Assembly (NCBI GenBank): GCA_002007405.1 | Contig: JYIN01000010.1 | Span: 79,781-143,780, forward strand | Origin: Gammaproteobacteria bacterium Gsub | GTDB lineage: Bacteria; Pseudomonadota; Gammaproteobacteria; PS1; Pseudothioglobaceae | Reading direction: 5' to 3' | DNA length: 64,000 nucleotides | In this document: positions 28,732 to 37,366 of the stretch, piece by piece | How positions within the stretch are numbered: the first letter of the stretch is position 1 | Layout: the number at the start of each line of letters is the position of its first letter | Notes under the pieces: generated by a model | What the model saw: only the letters and a program-made list of their open reading frames with translations | The model's database searches: none | What the model was told of the DNA's origin: nothing | Made by a program: the position numbers and the translations under genes

Positions 28732-29163
28732 ATGATTATCCTCATGGATAAAACCAAACAAATTCTAGCATTGATTAAGCCATTTGTTGCCCAGGGAAAA
28801 ATTCTTCCAAGAGGCTATCAACAAATTAAATCTGAGGAGTTTATTGTCCTCTATGATGGGCAAAAGCCAGTTGCCTGTGGTGGGTTAAGAGATTGTAAAA
28901 TTGATTGTATTGCTGAGATTTATGCTATATGCGTCCATCAGCAATACCAACATCAAGGCTGGGCAAAGCGATTATTATCAGAGTTATTAAAACAAGCTAG
29001 AGAGGCGGGATTTGGGCGTGTTTTCGCCCTGAGTAAATACAACAGCGATTGGTTTTTTAAACAAGGATTTTCTAAAGCAACGCTCGTTGATTTGCCATTT
29101 GCACGCCAACAGGAATTTAACAAAGTTCGTAATTCTTTGATATTTTTTAAAAATGTTAATTAA
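28732..29163 (+). CDS. GNAT-family N-acetyltransferase
   Basis: A 143-residue GNAT protein. The acetyl-CoA loop is VHQQYQHQGWAKRLLSELLKQARE (about 67-90), the QxxGxG/A-type motif A. PVACGGLRDCKIDCIAEIYAIC before it is the beta-strand pair, and GFGRVFALSKYNSDWFFKQGFSKA follows. It resembles the acetyltransferase half of ArgA-type enzymes, but no carbamate-kinase-like half is present. The start may be 28732 or the ATG at 28744. It overlaps rnt by 11 bp. The substrate is unknown; N-acetylglutamate synthesis is only a possibility. Confidence 0.75.
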   Translation: MIILMDKTKQILALIKPFVAQGKILPRGYQQIKSEEFIVLYDGQKPVACGGLRDCKIDCIAEIYAICVHQQYQHQGWAKRLLSELLKQAREAGFGRVFALSKYNSDWFFKQGFSKATLVDLPFARQQEFNKVRNSLIFFKNVN

Positions 29164-29740
29164 AGATAGGATTCGCCAGTATCTACCCGTTGTGATTGAT
29201 ATTGAAACCAGCGGTTTTGACCATCAAACAAACACTATTTTGGAGATTTGTGCCATTATTATTGGGGTTGATAATGAGGGCGCATTCTATCCTAAAACGC
29301 TCAAGCATTTTCATGTAGAACCTTTTAAAGGCAGTGTTCTTGACCCAGTTGCGTTGAAGTTTAATCACATTGATGTGGATAACCCCTTGCGTTTAGCAGT
29401 AAGTGAGAAACAAGCTTTGAATGATATTTTTACCCAAGTTACAGCCGAAATTAGCGCACAACAGTGTACCCGTGCTATTTTGGTCGGTCATAATGCGTTT
29501 TTTGATTTAGGATTTTTGCATGCTGGTGCCAATCGCACAAAACTAAAAAGTCCGTTTCACCAATTTTCAACCATTGACACGGTAAGTCTTTCAGCGCTTT
29601 GTTATGGTGAGACCGTATTGGCAAAAGCGGTTCGTGCTGCTAATATTGATTGGGATGATGTTAGCGCACATTCGGCTTTGTATGACACTCAAAAGACAGC
29701 GGAGCTTTTTTGCCAGATTTTTAATCAACAAAATTTTTAA
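29153..29740 (+). CDS. rnt: Ribonuclease T
   Basis: RNase T trims 3' ends of tRNA and other stable RNAs. This 195-residue DEDD exonuclease shows VVIDIETSGFDHQTNTILEI (D and E of Exo I at about 16 and 18), LVGHNAFFDLGFLHAGANR (Exo II at about 112) and HSALYDTQKTAELF (Exo III). The text around the motifs is RNase-T-like rather than DnaQ-like. It is slightly short of E. coli's 215. Its start overlaps the GNAT gene by 11 bp and its end overlaps plsC by 4 bp. Confidence 0.92.
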   Translation: MLIKDRIRQYLPVVIDIETSGFDHQTNTILEICAIIIGVDNEGAFYPKTLKHFHVEPFKGSVLDPVALKFNHIDVDNPLRLAVSEKQALNDIFTQVTAEISAQQCTRAILVGHNAFFDLGFLHAGANRTKLKSPFHQFSTIDTVSLSALCYGETVLAKAVRAANIDWDDVSAHSALYDTQKTAELFCQIFNQQNF

Positions 29741-30447
29741 CTCAGACTTTCTTTCAGTGCTTGTGATTTTGTCCAATCATTGATTTCTTCGGCTAATTTT
29801 GTGCTAGATTTTCCCGTTACGGAAATTGGCTTCCCAATGGTTACGGTAATTATCCCAGCATATTTGATAAAACTGCCTTTAGCCCAATATTTACCTGCAT
29901 TGTGATATACAGGCAGTAAATCTACTTTTGCCGCTTTGGCGATTGCCACACCTCCTTTTTGGTATTTACCAAGCATGCCGTAAGGTTGGCGTGTGCCTTC
30001 TGGGAAAATAATCACAAAAATACCTTGATGAATTTTATCAACACCTTGTTTGGTGATTTTTTTAAGGGCATTTAGCCTTTCACCACGATTGATAATAATT
30101 GGCTTTAACAGTGCCAAGCCCCAACCAAAAATAGGAATCCATAACAATCCTCTTTTTAATACCCAAGTTTGTTGTGGGAATATTTTTTGAAAAGCAAAAG
30201 TCTCCCAAGTGGATTGGTGATTAGAGACAATAATACAAGCAGTTTTTGGAATATTTTCCATGCCAACTACCTTGAGTTTGACTCCGCAAGTAACCCCTAA
30301 CCACCAGGTATTAAACTTTCCCCACAGCGCAAGTATTTTATAACGCTGTTTTAAGGGTAGAAAAAATGTTAAAAATGCCAGTATTACCACAAAAATTAGT
30401 ACCACTTCCGAGCCTAAAAGGAACAAAAAAGAGCGAATAAATAGCAT
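29737..30447 (-). CDS. plsC: 1-acyl-sn-glycerol-3-phosphate acyltransferase
   Basis: PlsC acylates lysophosphatidic acid to phosphatidic acid at the inner membrane. The 236-residue protein has an N-terminal membrane helix (about 4-28), the catalytic SNHQSTWETF (His-x4-acid, here Glu instead of the textbook Asp, at about 75-84), KRGLLWIPIFGWGL, and FPEGTRQPYG at about 148-157. The HxxxxE variant also occurs in other proteobacterial PlsC proteins, so activity is not in doubt. Confidence 0.9.
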   Translation of the reverse strand: MLFIRSFLFLLGSEVVLIFVVILAFLTFFLPLKQRYKILALWGKFNTWWLGVTCGVKLKVVGMENIPKTACIIVSNHQSTWETFAFQKIFPQQTWVLKRGLLWIPIFGWGLALLKPIIINRGERLNALKKITKQGVDKIHQGIFVIIFPEGTRQPYGMLGKYQKGGVAIAKAAKVDLLPVYHNAGKYWAKGSFIKYAGIITVTIGKPISVTGKSSTKLAEEINDWTKSQALKESLS

Positions 30448-30479
30448 AAAATTGTGCCAACTAAATCCACTAATTTTAT

Positions 30480-31118
30480 ATGAATATTAGCGCAATTTTA
30501 TTTGATTTGGACGGCACATTGGTTGATAGCGCACCAGATTTAGCACATGCTTTAAATACTTTGTTGGCGGAAAACGGCTTAAACTCAAAACCATATTCAC
30601 AAATTAAACCATTGGTGGCATTAGGGGCTAGGGTTTTAGTAAAATTTGGTTTTGATTGTGATGAATCTGACCCTGAATTTAAGAATCGGCATCAGCGAGT
30701 TTTGCAAATTTATCGCCAAAATATTGATAAATTTTCCAAGCCATTTGCTGGCATAGAAGCCCTAATTAAAATCATTAAACAGCAAAAAATATTTTGGGGC
30801 GTGGTTACTAATAAGCCCGAAGATCTTGCCCATTTATTATTGGATAAATTAGGCTTAAAACCTGATGTGGTCGTTGGTGGCGATACCCTTGCCTTTAACA
30901 AACCACATCCAGCACCACTACTCTATGCCACAGCACAATTATCCGTGTTACCTAGTCAATGTTTGTTTATTGGCGATGATGAAAACGATATAATTGCTGG
31001 CAGGAATGCACAAATAAAAACAGTGGCAGTGCGTTATGGTTACGGCACAGTTTTTGCTGATTGGGGCTATGATTTTGTGGTTGATAAACCTGAGGAAATA
31101 ACACAATGGATTTTATAA
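30480..31118 (+). CDS. gph: Phosphoglycolate phosphatase (HAD family)
   Basis: Gph removes phosphate from 2-phosphoglycolate, formed by DNA repair or Rubisco oxygenation. A 212-residue HAD enzyme with motif I LFDLDGTLVDSAPDL at about 7-21, motif II VVTNKPE, and motif IV FIGDDENDIIAG. A MupP-type sugar phosphatase is an alternative in some gammaproteobacteria. It is first of the gph-rmuC-SDR run and overlaps rmuC by 13 bp. If the organism fixes CO2 with Rubisco this enzyme would matter more; that is inference. Confidence 0.85.
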   Translation: MNISAILFDLDGTLVDSAPDLAHALNTLLAENGLNSKPYSQIKPLVALGARVLVKFGFDCDESDPEFKNRHQRVLQIYRQNIDKFSKPFAGIEALIKIIKQQKIFWGVVTNKPEDLAHLLLDKLGLKPDVVVGGDTLAFNKPHPAPLLYATAQLSVLPSQCLFIGDDENDIIAGRNAQIKTVAVRYGYGTVFADWGYDFVVDKPEEITQWIL

Positions 31119-32221
31119 TTTTTATTATTGGTACTGTATTAGGTGCTATTATTTTGTATTTTGTATTGGTGCCAAAATTACAACAAGAAAACGCAAAATT
31201 ACAAGCAATTTTGACGGAAAGAGAAAAGAATGATGAGTCTTTAAAGTCATCAAAGGCACAAATGAATGATGATTTTCAAAAAATTGCCCGTATGGTATTA
31301 AAACAAGATAGCCTCAATTTGAGTGAAAAAAATGCAGATTTATTAACCCCGTTAAAAACTCAAATAGAGAATTTTCGTACCAAAATAGAGAGTTTATCCA
31401 CTGAACAAGTTAAAGATAGAAGCGCTTTAAAAGAACAGATTAGGGCTTTAACCGATGCCCACAAAACCACCTTAGCAGGGGCAGAAAAACTCACCAATGC
31501 CTTAACTTATGACAATAAACAGCAAGGCGATTGGGGCGAGATGGTGCTAGAGACTATTTTGCAAAGTTCGGGGCTACAAAAAAACCGAGAATACGAACTA
31601 CAAAAAAAATATCAAAATGAAGAGGGCAAACATTTCAAGCCCGATGTTATTGTGCATTTGCCTGAAGGAAAAGACATTGTGATTGATTCCAAAGTCTCAT
31701 TGGTCAGCTATCAAAATTACCTAGAAAGTGGCGATAAAAATGACCTTAGGGCACATATTATCTCTGTCGAAAAGCACATTAGAGACATTAGTTTAAAAGG
31801 TTATGAAAACTTGCATAACATCAATACATTGGATTATATTTTTGTGTTTTTTCCCATTGAGGCATCGTTGTTGATTGTTTTAGAACAAAGACCTAATTTA
31901 TTTACTGATGCGATTAAAAAAAATGTCGCTTTGGTATCACCCTCAACCCTGGTAATGAGTTTAAAACTCATTCATCACATTTGGCAAAGTGAAAAACAAA
32001 ACAAAAACACTGATGAAATCGTCCGTTTATCCGCGGCCATGTATGATAAATTAGCGGGCTTTGTGGATTCTTTGGACAATATCAACACTCACTTAGAAAA
32101 AGCTGTCCAGAGTTATGCAGCAGCCAAAAACCGTCTCAGAGACGGTAAGGGCAATATTTTTAACATTGCTGATAAAATCAAACAATTAGGCGTTCCCAGC
32201 AAAAAACAACTTAAACAATGA
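31106..32221 (+). CDS. rmuC: DNA recombination protein RmuC
   Basis: RmuC-family proteins limit inversions and rearrangements at short inverted repeats. A 371-residue protein with an N-terminal membrane anchor (about 2-22), a coiled-coil stretch (about 25-135), and the nuclease-like RmuC core: GDWGEMVLETILQSSGL at about 146-162, KHFKPDVIVHLPEGKDIVIDSKVSL at about 177-201, and LVSPSTLVMSLKLIHHIWQ. It is shorter than E. coli RmuC because of a short coiled coil. It overlaps gph by 13 bp and the next gene by 4 bp (ATGA). Confidence 0.92.
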   Translation: MDFIIFIIGTVLGAIILYFVLVPKLQQENAKLQAILTEREKNDESLKSSKAQMNDDFQKIARMVLKQDSLNLSEKNADLLTPLKTQIENFRTKIESLSTEQVKDRSALKEQIRALTDAHKTTLAGAEKLTNALTYDNKQQGDWGEMVLETILQSSGLQKNREYELQKKYQNEEGKHFKPDVIVHLPEGKDIVIDSKVSLVSYQNYLESGDKNDLRAHIISVEKHIRDISLKGYENLHNINTLDYIFVFFPIEASLLIVLEQRPNLFTDAIKKNVALVSPSTLVMSLKLIHHIWQSEKQNKNTDEIVRLSAAMYDKLAGFVDSLDNINTHLEKAVQSYAAAKNRLRDGKGNIFNIADKIKQLGVPSKKQLKQ

Positions 32222-32973
32222 ACATATCCACCCACTACGAAATTAGCAAAAATGAGTTAAAGGATAAAATAATTTTGCTAACTGGGGCGAATCGTGGTTT
32301 TGGCAGGGCAATAACCCTTGATTTAGCGAAGGCAGGGGCAAGCGTGATTATGCTTGGGCGTGATTTAGGTGGGTTAGAAACCGTTTATGATGAGGTGGTT
32401 GGTTTGGGTTATCAACAGCCTATTTTGCATCCATTAGATTTAGAGGGAGCAACGCCAGAGCACTATCAGCAGTTACAGAGCGAGATTTTAGATAATTTTG
32501 GGCGTCTTGATGGCTTGATTCACAACGCTGCCATTATCGGCACGATGATGCCGATTGAGCAATACGATATTAAACTATGGTACTCCACCCTACAAATTAA
32601 CCTTAATGCACCGTTTATGCTGACCCAATTTTTAATACCAGTTTTAAGCCAATCTGTTGATGCGCGTATATTATTTTTTTCTTCATCAGTAGGGCGTGAA
32701 GCACGGGCTTATTGGGGGGCGTATGGGGTGAGTAAATTTGCCATTGAAGGATTGAGCAAAACCCTTGCAGAAGAGTTGGAAAAAACCAATATTAAAGTCA
32801 ATTCCGTAGATCCAAAACAGATGAGAACAAAGATGCGGCAAACCGCCTATCCTGCCGAGAATACTGATAACATCCCCCCGCCAGAGTTAATCAGTCCAGC
32901 GATTGTCTATTTAATGAGTAAAAAATCCAAAAACCTAAACGGCAAACAACTGGTTTTAGAATTTAATAAATGA
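32218..32973 (+). CDS. Short-chain dehydrogenase (YciK-like)
   Basis: A 251-residue classical SDR resembling E. coli YciK. It has the NADP-binding LTGANRGFGRAITLDLAK at about 20-37, HNAA at about 101-104, FFSSSVG with the catalytic Ser, and YWGAYGVSKFA (Tyr-x3-Lys at about 166-170). The C-terminus is shortened relative to FabG-like enzymes. Its substrate is unknown. It is translationally coupled to rmuC by ATGA and is last in its run, followed by a palindromic repeat. Confidence 0.87.
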   Translation: MNISTHYEISKNELKDKIILLTGANRGFGRAITLDLAKAGASVIMLGRDLGGLETVYDEVVGLGYQQPILHPLDLEGATPEHYQQLQSEILDNFGRLDGLIHNAAIIGTMMPIEQYDIKLWYSTLQINLNAPFMLTQFLIPVLSQSVDARILFFSSSVGREARAYWGAYGVSKFAIEGLSKTLAEELEKTNIKVNSVDPKQMRTKMRQTAYPAENTDNIPPPELISPAIVYLMSKKSKNLNGKQLVLEFNK

Positions 32974-32999
32974 GACCTTTGCATAATGATGCAAAGACC
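32971..32999. repeat. Palindromic repeat, copy 2 (possible bidirectional terminator)
   Basis: Arms CTTTGCAT (32977-32984) and ATGCAAAG (32989-32996) around loop AATG. The left arm continues outward as GAGACC, shared with the other copies; the right flank has ACCTC instead of the expected inverse. It lies between the SDR gene and the 3' end of the minus-strand tmRNA, so it could end transcription of both. A T-run at 33019-33025 lies beside it. Confidence 0.6.
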
Positions 33000-33030
33000 T
33001 CAAATAAGCGATTGGTTATTTTTTTAAAGT

Positions 33031-33376
33031 TGGTGGAGATGGGGGGAGTCGAACCCCCGTCCAAAAATCTTCAACCACACAATCTACATGCTTAGTTTGC
33101 TCTATTAGTTTAACAATTTATCACCCGAGCCACAGGGATATAAACCGCGATTTTAGTTTGTTTAACCTAATTACCCTAAAAGCAATAATTAAGCGAGTCT
33201 ACTAAATGACCGTTAGCTTAAAAACGCAGACAATTTAAAAGTAACGGTTAGCTTAAGCAGCTAAAGCGTAGTTGTCTTCGTTTGCAACTATTTTTTAAAG
33301 CCATGTTAACGAGTAAGCCTTATTCCCGACATGCATGCATGACATCGGTATTCTTGTCGAAACCTGAATCATCCCC
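33031..33376 (-). ncRNA. ssrA: tmRNA (ssrA)
   Basis: tmRNA rescues stalled ribosomes and tags the nascent peptide. On the minus strand the RNA starts GGGGAUGAUUCAGGUUUCGAC at 33376 and ends with a T-arm GGGGGUUCGACUCCCCC and an encoded CCA at 33033-33031. GGGGAUG at the 5' end pairs with CAUCUCC at the 3' end. The tag reading frame is at 33285-33253: resume codon GCA, peptide ANEDNYALAA, then a TAA stop. The Tyr-Ala-Leu-Ala-Ala ending is the usual protease signal, and the tag fits a gammaproteobacterium. Length is 346 nt, normal. The partner smpB is not adjacent. Confidence 0.97.
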
Positions 33377-33435
33377 AATTCTTAAAATCAGTTAGGTATT
33401 ATTTTACGCTTAAAGTATTTATTTAGTTGCAAAAG

Positions 33436-34047
33436 ATGACAACACCACATTATTGGCAAGAGGCGTTGGATTATTTATCCAAAGATGAAGTGATGTTTGG
33501 CTTGATTGCAAATTATCCAAATTTAACCTTACAAAGCAGGGGTAATGCGTTTGAAACCTTGCTTCGTTCTATTGTTGGACAACAAATTTCTGTTATTGCA
33601 GCACAGAGTATTTGGCAAAGAATTGAACAACAAATTAAACCATTGACACCTGATGTGTTAAGTCAATACCCGATAGAACAACTCAAAAAACTTGGTCTAT
33701 CTAATCAAAAATCTCATTATCTACACAATATTGCCAGTTATTTTTTAAACAATAAAGTTAATACACAGTATTTTAAAAATCGATCTTTTGCAGAGATACA
33801 AACAGAACTTATTAGCATCAAAGGGATTGGTCCATGGACAATTGAGATGTTTGCTATTTTTTACCTCACTGAACCTGATATTTTCCCAATTAAAGATTTG
33901 GGGTTAATCAAAGCAGTGCAAAGACAGTATGGGGATAATTTAGATATTGAAAAAATTAAGGAATTAGCCAGTAAGTGGCAACCTTATCGTACCGTTGCTA
34001 CTTGGTATTTATGGCGGTCTATTGATAATGAAGTGGTGCAGTATTAA
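33436..34047 (+). CDS. DNA-3-methyladenine glycosylase II (AlkA-type HhH-GPD)
   Basis: A base-excision repair glycosylase of about 203 residues. It has LLRSIVGQQISVIAAQSIWQR (about 41-61), the helix-hairpin-helix ISIKGIGPWTIEMFAIF (about 132-148) and the catalytic Asp in FPIKDLGL (about 158). It lacks the N-terminal AlkA_N domain of E. coli AlkA, so it is the short bacterial form. The frame is open from a TTG at 33427, but the ATG at 33436 is the more likely start. It is convergent with the HAD gene with a 4-bp overlap. Confidence 0.9.
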   Translation: MTTPHYWQEALDYLSKDEVMFGLIANYPNLTLQSRGNAFETLLRSIVGQQISVIAAQSIWQRIEQQIKPLTPDVLSQYPIEQLKKLGLSNQKSHYLHNIASYFLNNKVNTQYFKNRSFAEIQTELISIKGIGPWTIEMFAIFYLTEPDIFPIKDLGLIKAVQRQYGDNLDIEKIKELASKWQPYRTVATWYLWRSIDNEVVQY

Positions 34048-34908
34048 CCTAATCTCTCATCAATTTGAAATTGATGTTTGTCCTTTTGTAATAAGATATT
34101 AGCCATCATACTATCTAAAATATATCGCACTCTTTGATACAGTTTTTCTCCTTTTGTATAATCGGCTGGTGCAAAGTAATCAATACGCTTATCTTGAAAT
34201 AATTGCCGACAAGTCTCTTTGCCTTTATGGTTTTTAGGGGGATAAACGGCAATAGCATGACCGCCATTTTCACGCGTTAGTGTCATACACGGCACATCGG
34301 TTTCCCCATCACCAATATATAAAATGTTTTCAAATGGAATGGGTCGGTCTTCTTTAGGCATGTGCTTATTAATGGAGTCATTAACATCTTCTTTACCTTT
34401 ATTGATACGAAATAGATACTGGGTTTTAGAGGTGTCATTCACGACAATGGTGGGGAATTTAGCCACACCATTTTCAAAATAATATTCACAAGCAAAAATA
34501 TTAGCAAATTCATTTTTAATCGTTACCCCATTGAGTATCTCTTTAAGTCCTGCAGAAATAATATAATGTTTAATATTAACCTGTTGTTTGGACTGGCTTT
34601 TAATATAATCATTAATTTGTGAAAACCATTGTTCTACCCCTGCAAAATATGACACATTTTGACCTAAATTTTGTAAGACAGATTTAGGTAAGTCTTTCTC
34701 TTTAAAATCTATCGCTTTAACCAAACGACGCATATAAGTCAGCATTTTATCTGCTTTGTGTTTTTTTTGCCTCTTGTTCGCATTCCGCCCAAAAATCTTT
34801 TCCACTAATATCTAGTTCAGGCAGAATTGTATATTCCTGCATAGGTTGAGGACTCAGCGTGCCATCAAAATCATAGACAATGGCGATGGTATTTTGTTTA
34901 AAACTCAT
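34044..34908 (-). pseudogene. HAD-family phosphatase split by a frameshift in an A8 run
   Basis: The gene starts at the ATG at 34908 (MSFKQNTIAIVYDFDGTL, with HAD motif I DxDGT) and reads to EQEAKKTQSR then TAA. From the eight-base A run (34761-34768 on the plus strand as T8) the other frame continues as KKHKADKMLTYMRRLVKA through motif II (IISAGLKEIL) and motif IV (YIGDGETDVPCM). Removing one A gives one continuous protein of about 287 residues. So it is either a recent frameshift, a slippage-controlled gene, or a base-call error at the homopolymer. Its ATG overlaps the stop of the TlpA-like gene (ATGA). Substrate unknown. Confidence 0.8.
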
Positions 34909-35489
34909 TGTATTGTTTCTGTTAATAAGTGTTGAATACTTGCCTCTATTTTTTGTGCACGCTTATCGCCTTTATGTGTCTCGCCAATAAACTTCTCACG
35001 AATATTACCTTGTTTATCTACTAAATAAAAAGTTGGCCAATAGCGGTTATTCATTGCTTTCCAGTAACTAAAGTCAGAATCAACCATCACAGGATGGTGT
35101 AATTTAAATTCTTTAATTTTAGCTGCAATTCTATTTAAATCTTTTTCATGCTCAAACTCCGGCGTATGAACACCAATGACTAAAAAATCTTTATCTTTTA
35201 AGCGTTCTTCTAAATCATTTAGCCAAGGAAAAGAACGATAACAATTCCAGCAACCAAATGTCCAAAAATCAATCAAAACTACTTTGCCTTTTAAGTCACT
35301 CAATGCTAAAGGTTGGCTATTGAACCAATCAGATGGGTTTTGATGGGTAAATTCTGGCAGTTTATTACCAACTGAATCATTAAAGATATTAAAAAAGGCA
35401 GATAGTTTTGAAAAATAAGCGGTTAAGAAAACCACCAAAATAACCAGCAATACGCTTTTAAAAAAGTTGAGTGATTTCTGTAGAATCAT
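34905..35489 (-). CDS. Membrane-anchored TlpA-like thioredoxin protein
   Basis: A 194-residue protein with an N-terminal membrane anchor (about 10-30) and a periplasmic thioredoxin fold. It has KGKVVLIDFWTFGCWNCYRSFPWL at about 67-90, with the redox motif CWNC, and a cis-Pro strand NRYWPTFYLVDKQG. The CxxC-with-aromatic layout is that of TlpA/DsbE-type reductants or of DipZ C-terminal domains. It lies 16 bp after tyrS and overlaps the HAD gene by 4 bp. Its partner is unknown; cytochrome c maturation or disulfide reduction is likely. Confidence 0.82.
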   Translation of the reverse strand: MILQKSLNFFKSVLLVILVVFLTAYFSKLSAFFNIFNDSVGNKLPEFTHQNPSDWFNSQPLALSDLKGKVVLIDFWTFGCWNCYRSFPWLNDLEERLKDKDFLVIGVHTPEFEHEKDLNRIAAKIKEFKLHHPVMVDSDFSYWKAMNNRYWPTFYLVDKQGNIREKFIGETHKGDKRAQKIEASIQHLLTETIQ

Positions 35490-35505
35490 TTCTTAACTGA
35501 TTAAA

Positions 35506-36684
35506 TTAAATGATACTTATTTTAGCAAATTTGCGTTTCCCTACTTGATAAATTCCTGAGATAACTTTAAATTCTTTATTTTCTATTTTTTTTCCATCAA
35601 GTTTAACCGCCCCTTGTTTAATCATACGATAACCATCAGAGGTGCTGGCGACTAAATCTGCATCTTTTAAAGCGTTGGCAATTTTAATTCCTGATAAAAA
35701 TTCAAACTCAGGAATATTATCAGGGATTTTATTTTTGGAAAACTGGTTGATAAAATTTTGTTGGGCTTGTTTTGTTTCGTCAGCATTGTAAAAACGGGCA
35801 ATCATTTCTTCTGCGAGAATAAACTTAATGTCTCTTGGGTTTTTGCCTGCTGCCATTTGCTTTTTTAAATCTTTAATTTCTTGCAAAGGTTTAAAGCTTA
35901 ATAATTCAAAATACCGCCACATTAGATTATCTGAGATAGACATAATTTTGCCAAACATTGCATCAGGCGGATCATCAATACCAATGTAATTATTAAGCGA
36001 CTTAAGCATTTTAGCCACACCGTCTAAACCTTCTAAAATCGGCATGGTTAAAATGGCTTGCATTGATTTTCCGTAGTTTTTTTGTAGTTCTCGGCCCATG
36101 AGTAAATTAAATTTTTGGTCGCTACCACCGAGCTCTAAATCAGACTCAAGGGCGACTGAATCATAGCCTTGTAGCAAAGGATATAAAAATTCATGGATAG
36201 AAATCGGTTGATTATTTTGATAACGCTTAGAAAAATCATCGCGCTCTAACATTCTTGCCACAGTTTGTTTGGCGGCTAATTTAACCATATCTGCTGAGCT
36301 CAGTTTATTTAACCAGTTAGAGTTAAAAACAACATTGGTTTTTTTCTTATCAAGGATTTTAAAAATCTGGGTTTGGTAAGTTTTGGCATTTTCCAGAACC
36401 TGTTTTTTAGACAAAGGCACTCTGGTGGCTGACTTGCCAGCAGGGTCGCCAATCATCGCTGTAAAATCACCCACGACAAAATAAATCTCATGTCCTAAGT
36501 TTTGTAATTGTTTGAGTTTATTGATTAAAACCGTATGTCCTAAGTGCAAATCAGGCGCAGTTGGATCAAACCCCGCTTTTACTTTTAAAGGTTTCCCTGT
36601 TTTTAATTTTTCTTTAAACTCATCTAGTGGCAAAATTTCATCAACACCACGACTGATAATTTCTAATTGTTGATCTATATTCAT
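35506..36684 (-). CDS. tyrS: Tyrosyl-tRNA synthetase
   Basis: TyrS charges tRNA-Tyr. The 392-residue protein has the class I HIGH-type motif [15 protein letters not shown] (about 44-58), [15 protein letters not shown] at about 187-201, and a C-terminal S4 RNA-binding domain ([21 protein letters not shown]). The KMSKS loop reads [13 protein letters not shown], with Leu in place of the first Ser. This is unusual, though the two lysines are kept. Gene length and other features are normal. Confidence 0.95.
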   Translation of the reverse strand: MNIDQQLEIISRGVDEILPLDEFKEKLKTGKPLKVKAGFDPTAPDLHLGHTVLINKLKQLQNLGHEIYFVVGDFTAMIGDPAGKSATRVPLSKKQVLENAKTYQTQIFKILDKKKTNVVFNSNWLNKLSSADMVKLAAKQTVARMLERDDFSKRYQNNQPISIHEFLYPLLQGYDSVALESDLELGGSDQKFNLLMGRELQKNYGKSMQAILTMPILEGLDGVAKMLKSLNNYIGIDDPPDAMFGKIMSISDNLMWRYFELLSFKPLQEIKDLKKQMAAGKNPRDIKFILAEEMIARFYNADETKQAQQNFINQFSKNKIPDNIPEFEFLSGIKIANALKDADLVASTSDGYRMIKQGAVKLDGKKIENKEFKVISGIYQVGKRKFAKISII

Positions 36685-36741
36685 TTATAAAAAGGAAACC
36701 CAATATTTATTGAGTTTATTAAAATAAATATATAGAATATA

Positions 36742-37095
36742 TTAACGACTCTTCCCGTAGCCAAAACCACCTAAAGCACCTGCTACAAAAGACAAAAACG
36801 GGATAACAATATCTTTATGTCCAAAAAATATCATTGCAGTAATAAACGCGATTAACACAACCAATACAAATGATAAAATCAAATATAATCGCCTAGTATT
36901 GGTTAATCTAAAATCTTTTTCTTGTTCTAAACCGTGTTTTTTAGTTTCTAGTTCGGTCTTAGCAGTTCGTTCTGACATGGCGATTTCTGCCAATCTAACC
37001 TCTTTATCATTATCTGATTTGTGCTTTTCAACTGCGGAAATTCTATCAAATAATTGAATTTCTTTATCGTTTTGTGCGGGTAATATATCAGACAT
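36742..37095 (-). CDS. Small protein with coiled coil and two membrane helices, unknown
   Basis: I do not recognise it. The 117-residue protein has a charged, probably coiled-coil N-terminal half (about 15-65, rich in Glu and Lys), then helices at about 70-90 and 95-112, the second ending FVAGALGGFGYGKS. The layout is like small DUF2335-type membrane proteins but I cannot confirm that. Its ATG shares a base with the stop of the 63-residue gene upstream (TAATG), so they are co-translated. Its function is unknown. Confidence 0.55.
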   Translation of the reverse strand: MSDILPAQNDKEIQLFDRISAVEKHKSDNDKEVRLAEIAMSERTAKTELETKKHGLEQEKDFRLTNTRRLYLILSFVLVVLIAFITAMIFFGHKDIVIPFLSFVAGALGGFGYGKSR

Positions 37096-37286
37096 TAAAT
37101 TGTTTTTTCTCTCAATGTTGGACGGTCGTATTCAACGAAAAAATAGCCTGTGTCCACATCATTCCAATCATGATTAATTTCATAGCGAGTGCGAATAATG
37201 TTGGCACGAAGTGTTTCATCAGACATCACCTTTGTATATTCACTGATAGTTAACTTTTCTGATTTAATAGGACTTAATATTTCCAT
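37095..37286 (-). CDS. Small hypothetical protein, 63 residues
   Basis: A 63-residue protein with no hydrophobic segment, mixed charge, reading SEYTKVMSDETLRANIIRTR then a Tyr-rich stretch GYFFVEYDRP. I do not recognise a family. The tight TAATG junction with the following membrane-protein gene suggests a functional pair. It starts an isolated two-gene unit 80 bp from proA, lacking neighbours that hint at function. Confidence 0.45.
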   Translation of the reverse strand: MEILSPIKSEKLTISEYTKVMSDETLRANIIRTRYEINHDWNDVDTGYFFVEYDRPTLREKTI

Positions 37287-37366
37287 ATTTCTTATGTCTA
37301 AATAAATTATCTAATATGCCAGGATTTGATTTTATTCTAGTTAATATAGAATATCAACCAGTTTGT

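Noticed and set aside
33031..33060. tRNA-like acceptor and T-arm with CCA
   Set aside because: It is the 3' end of tmRNA, not a separate tRNA gene.
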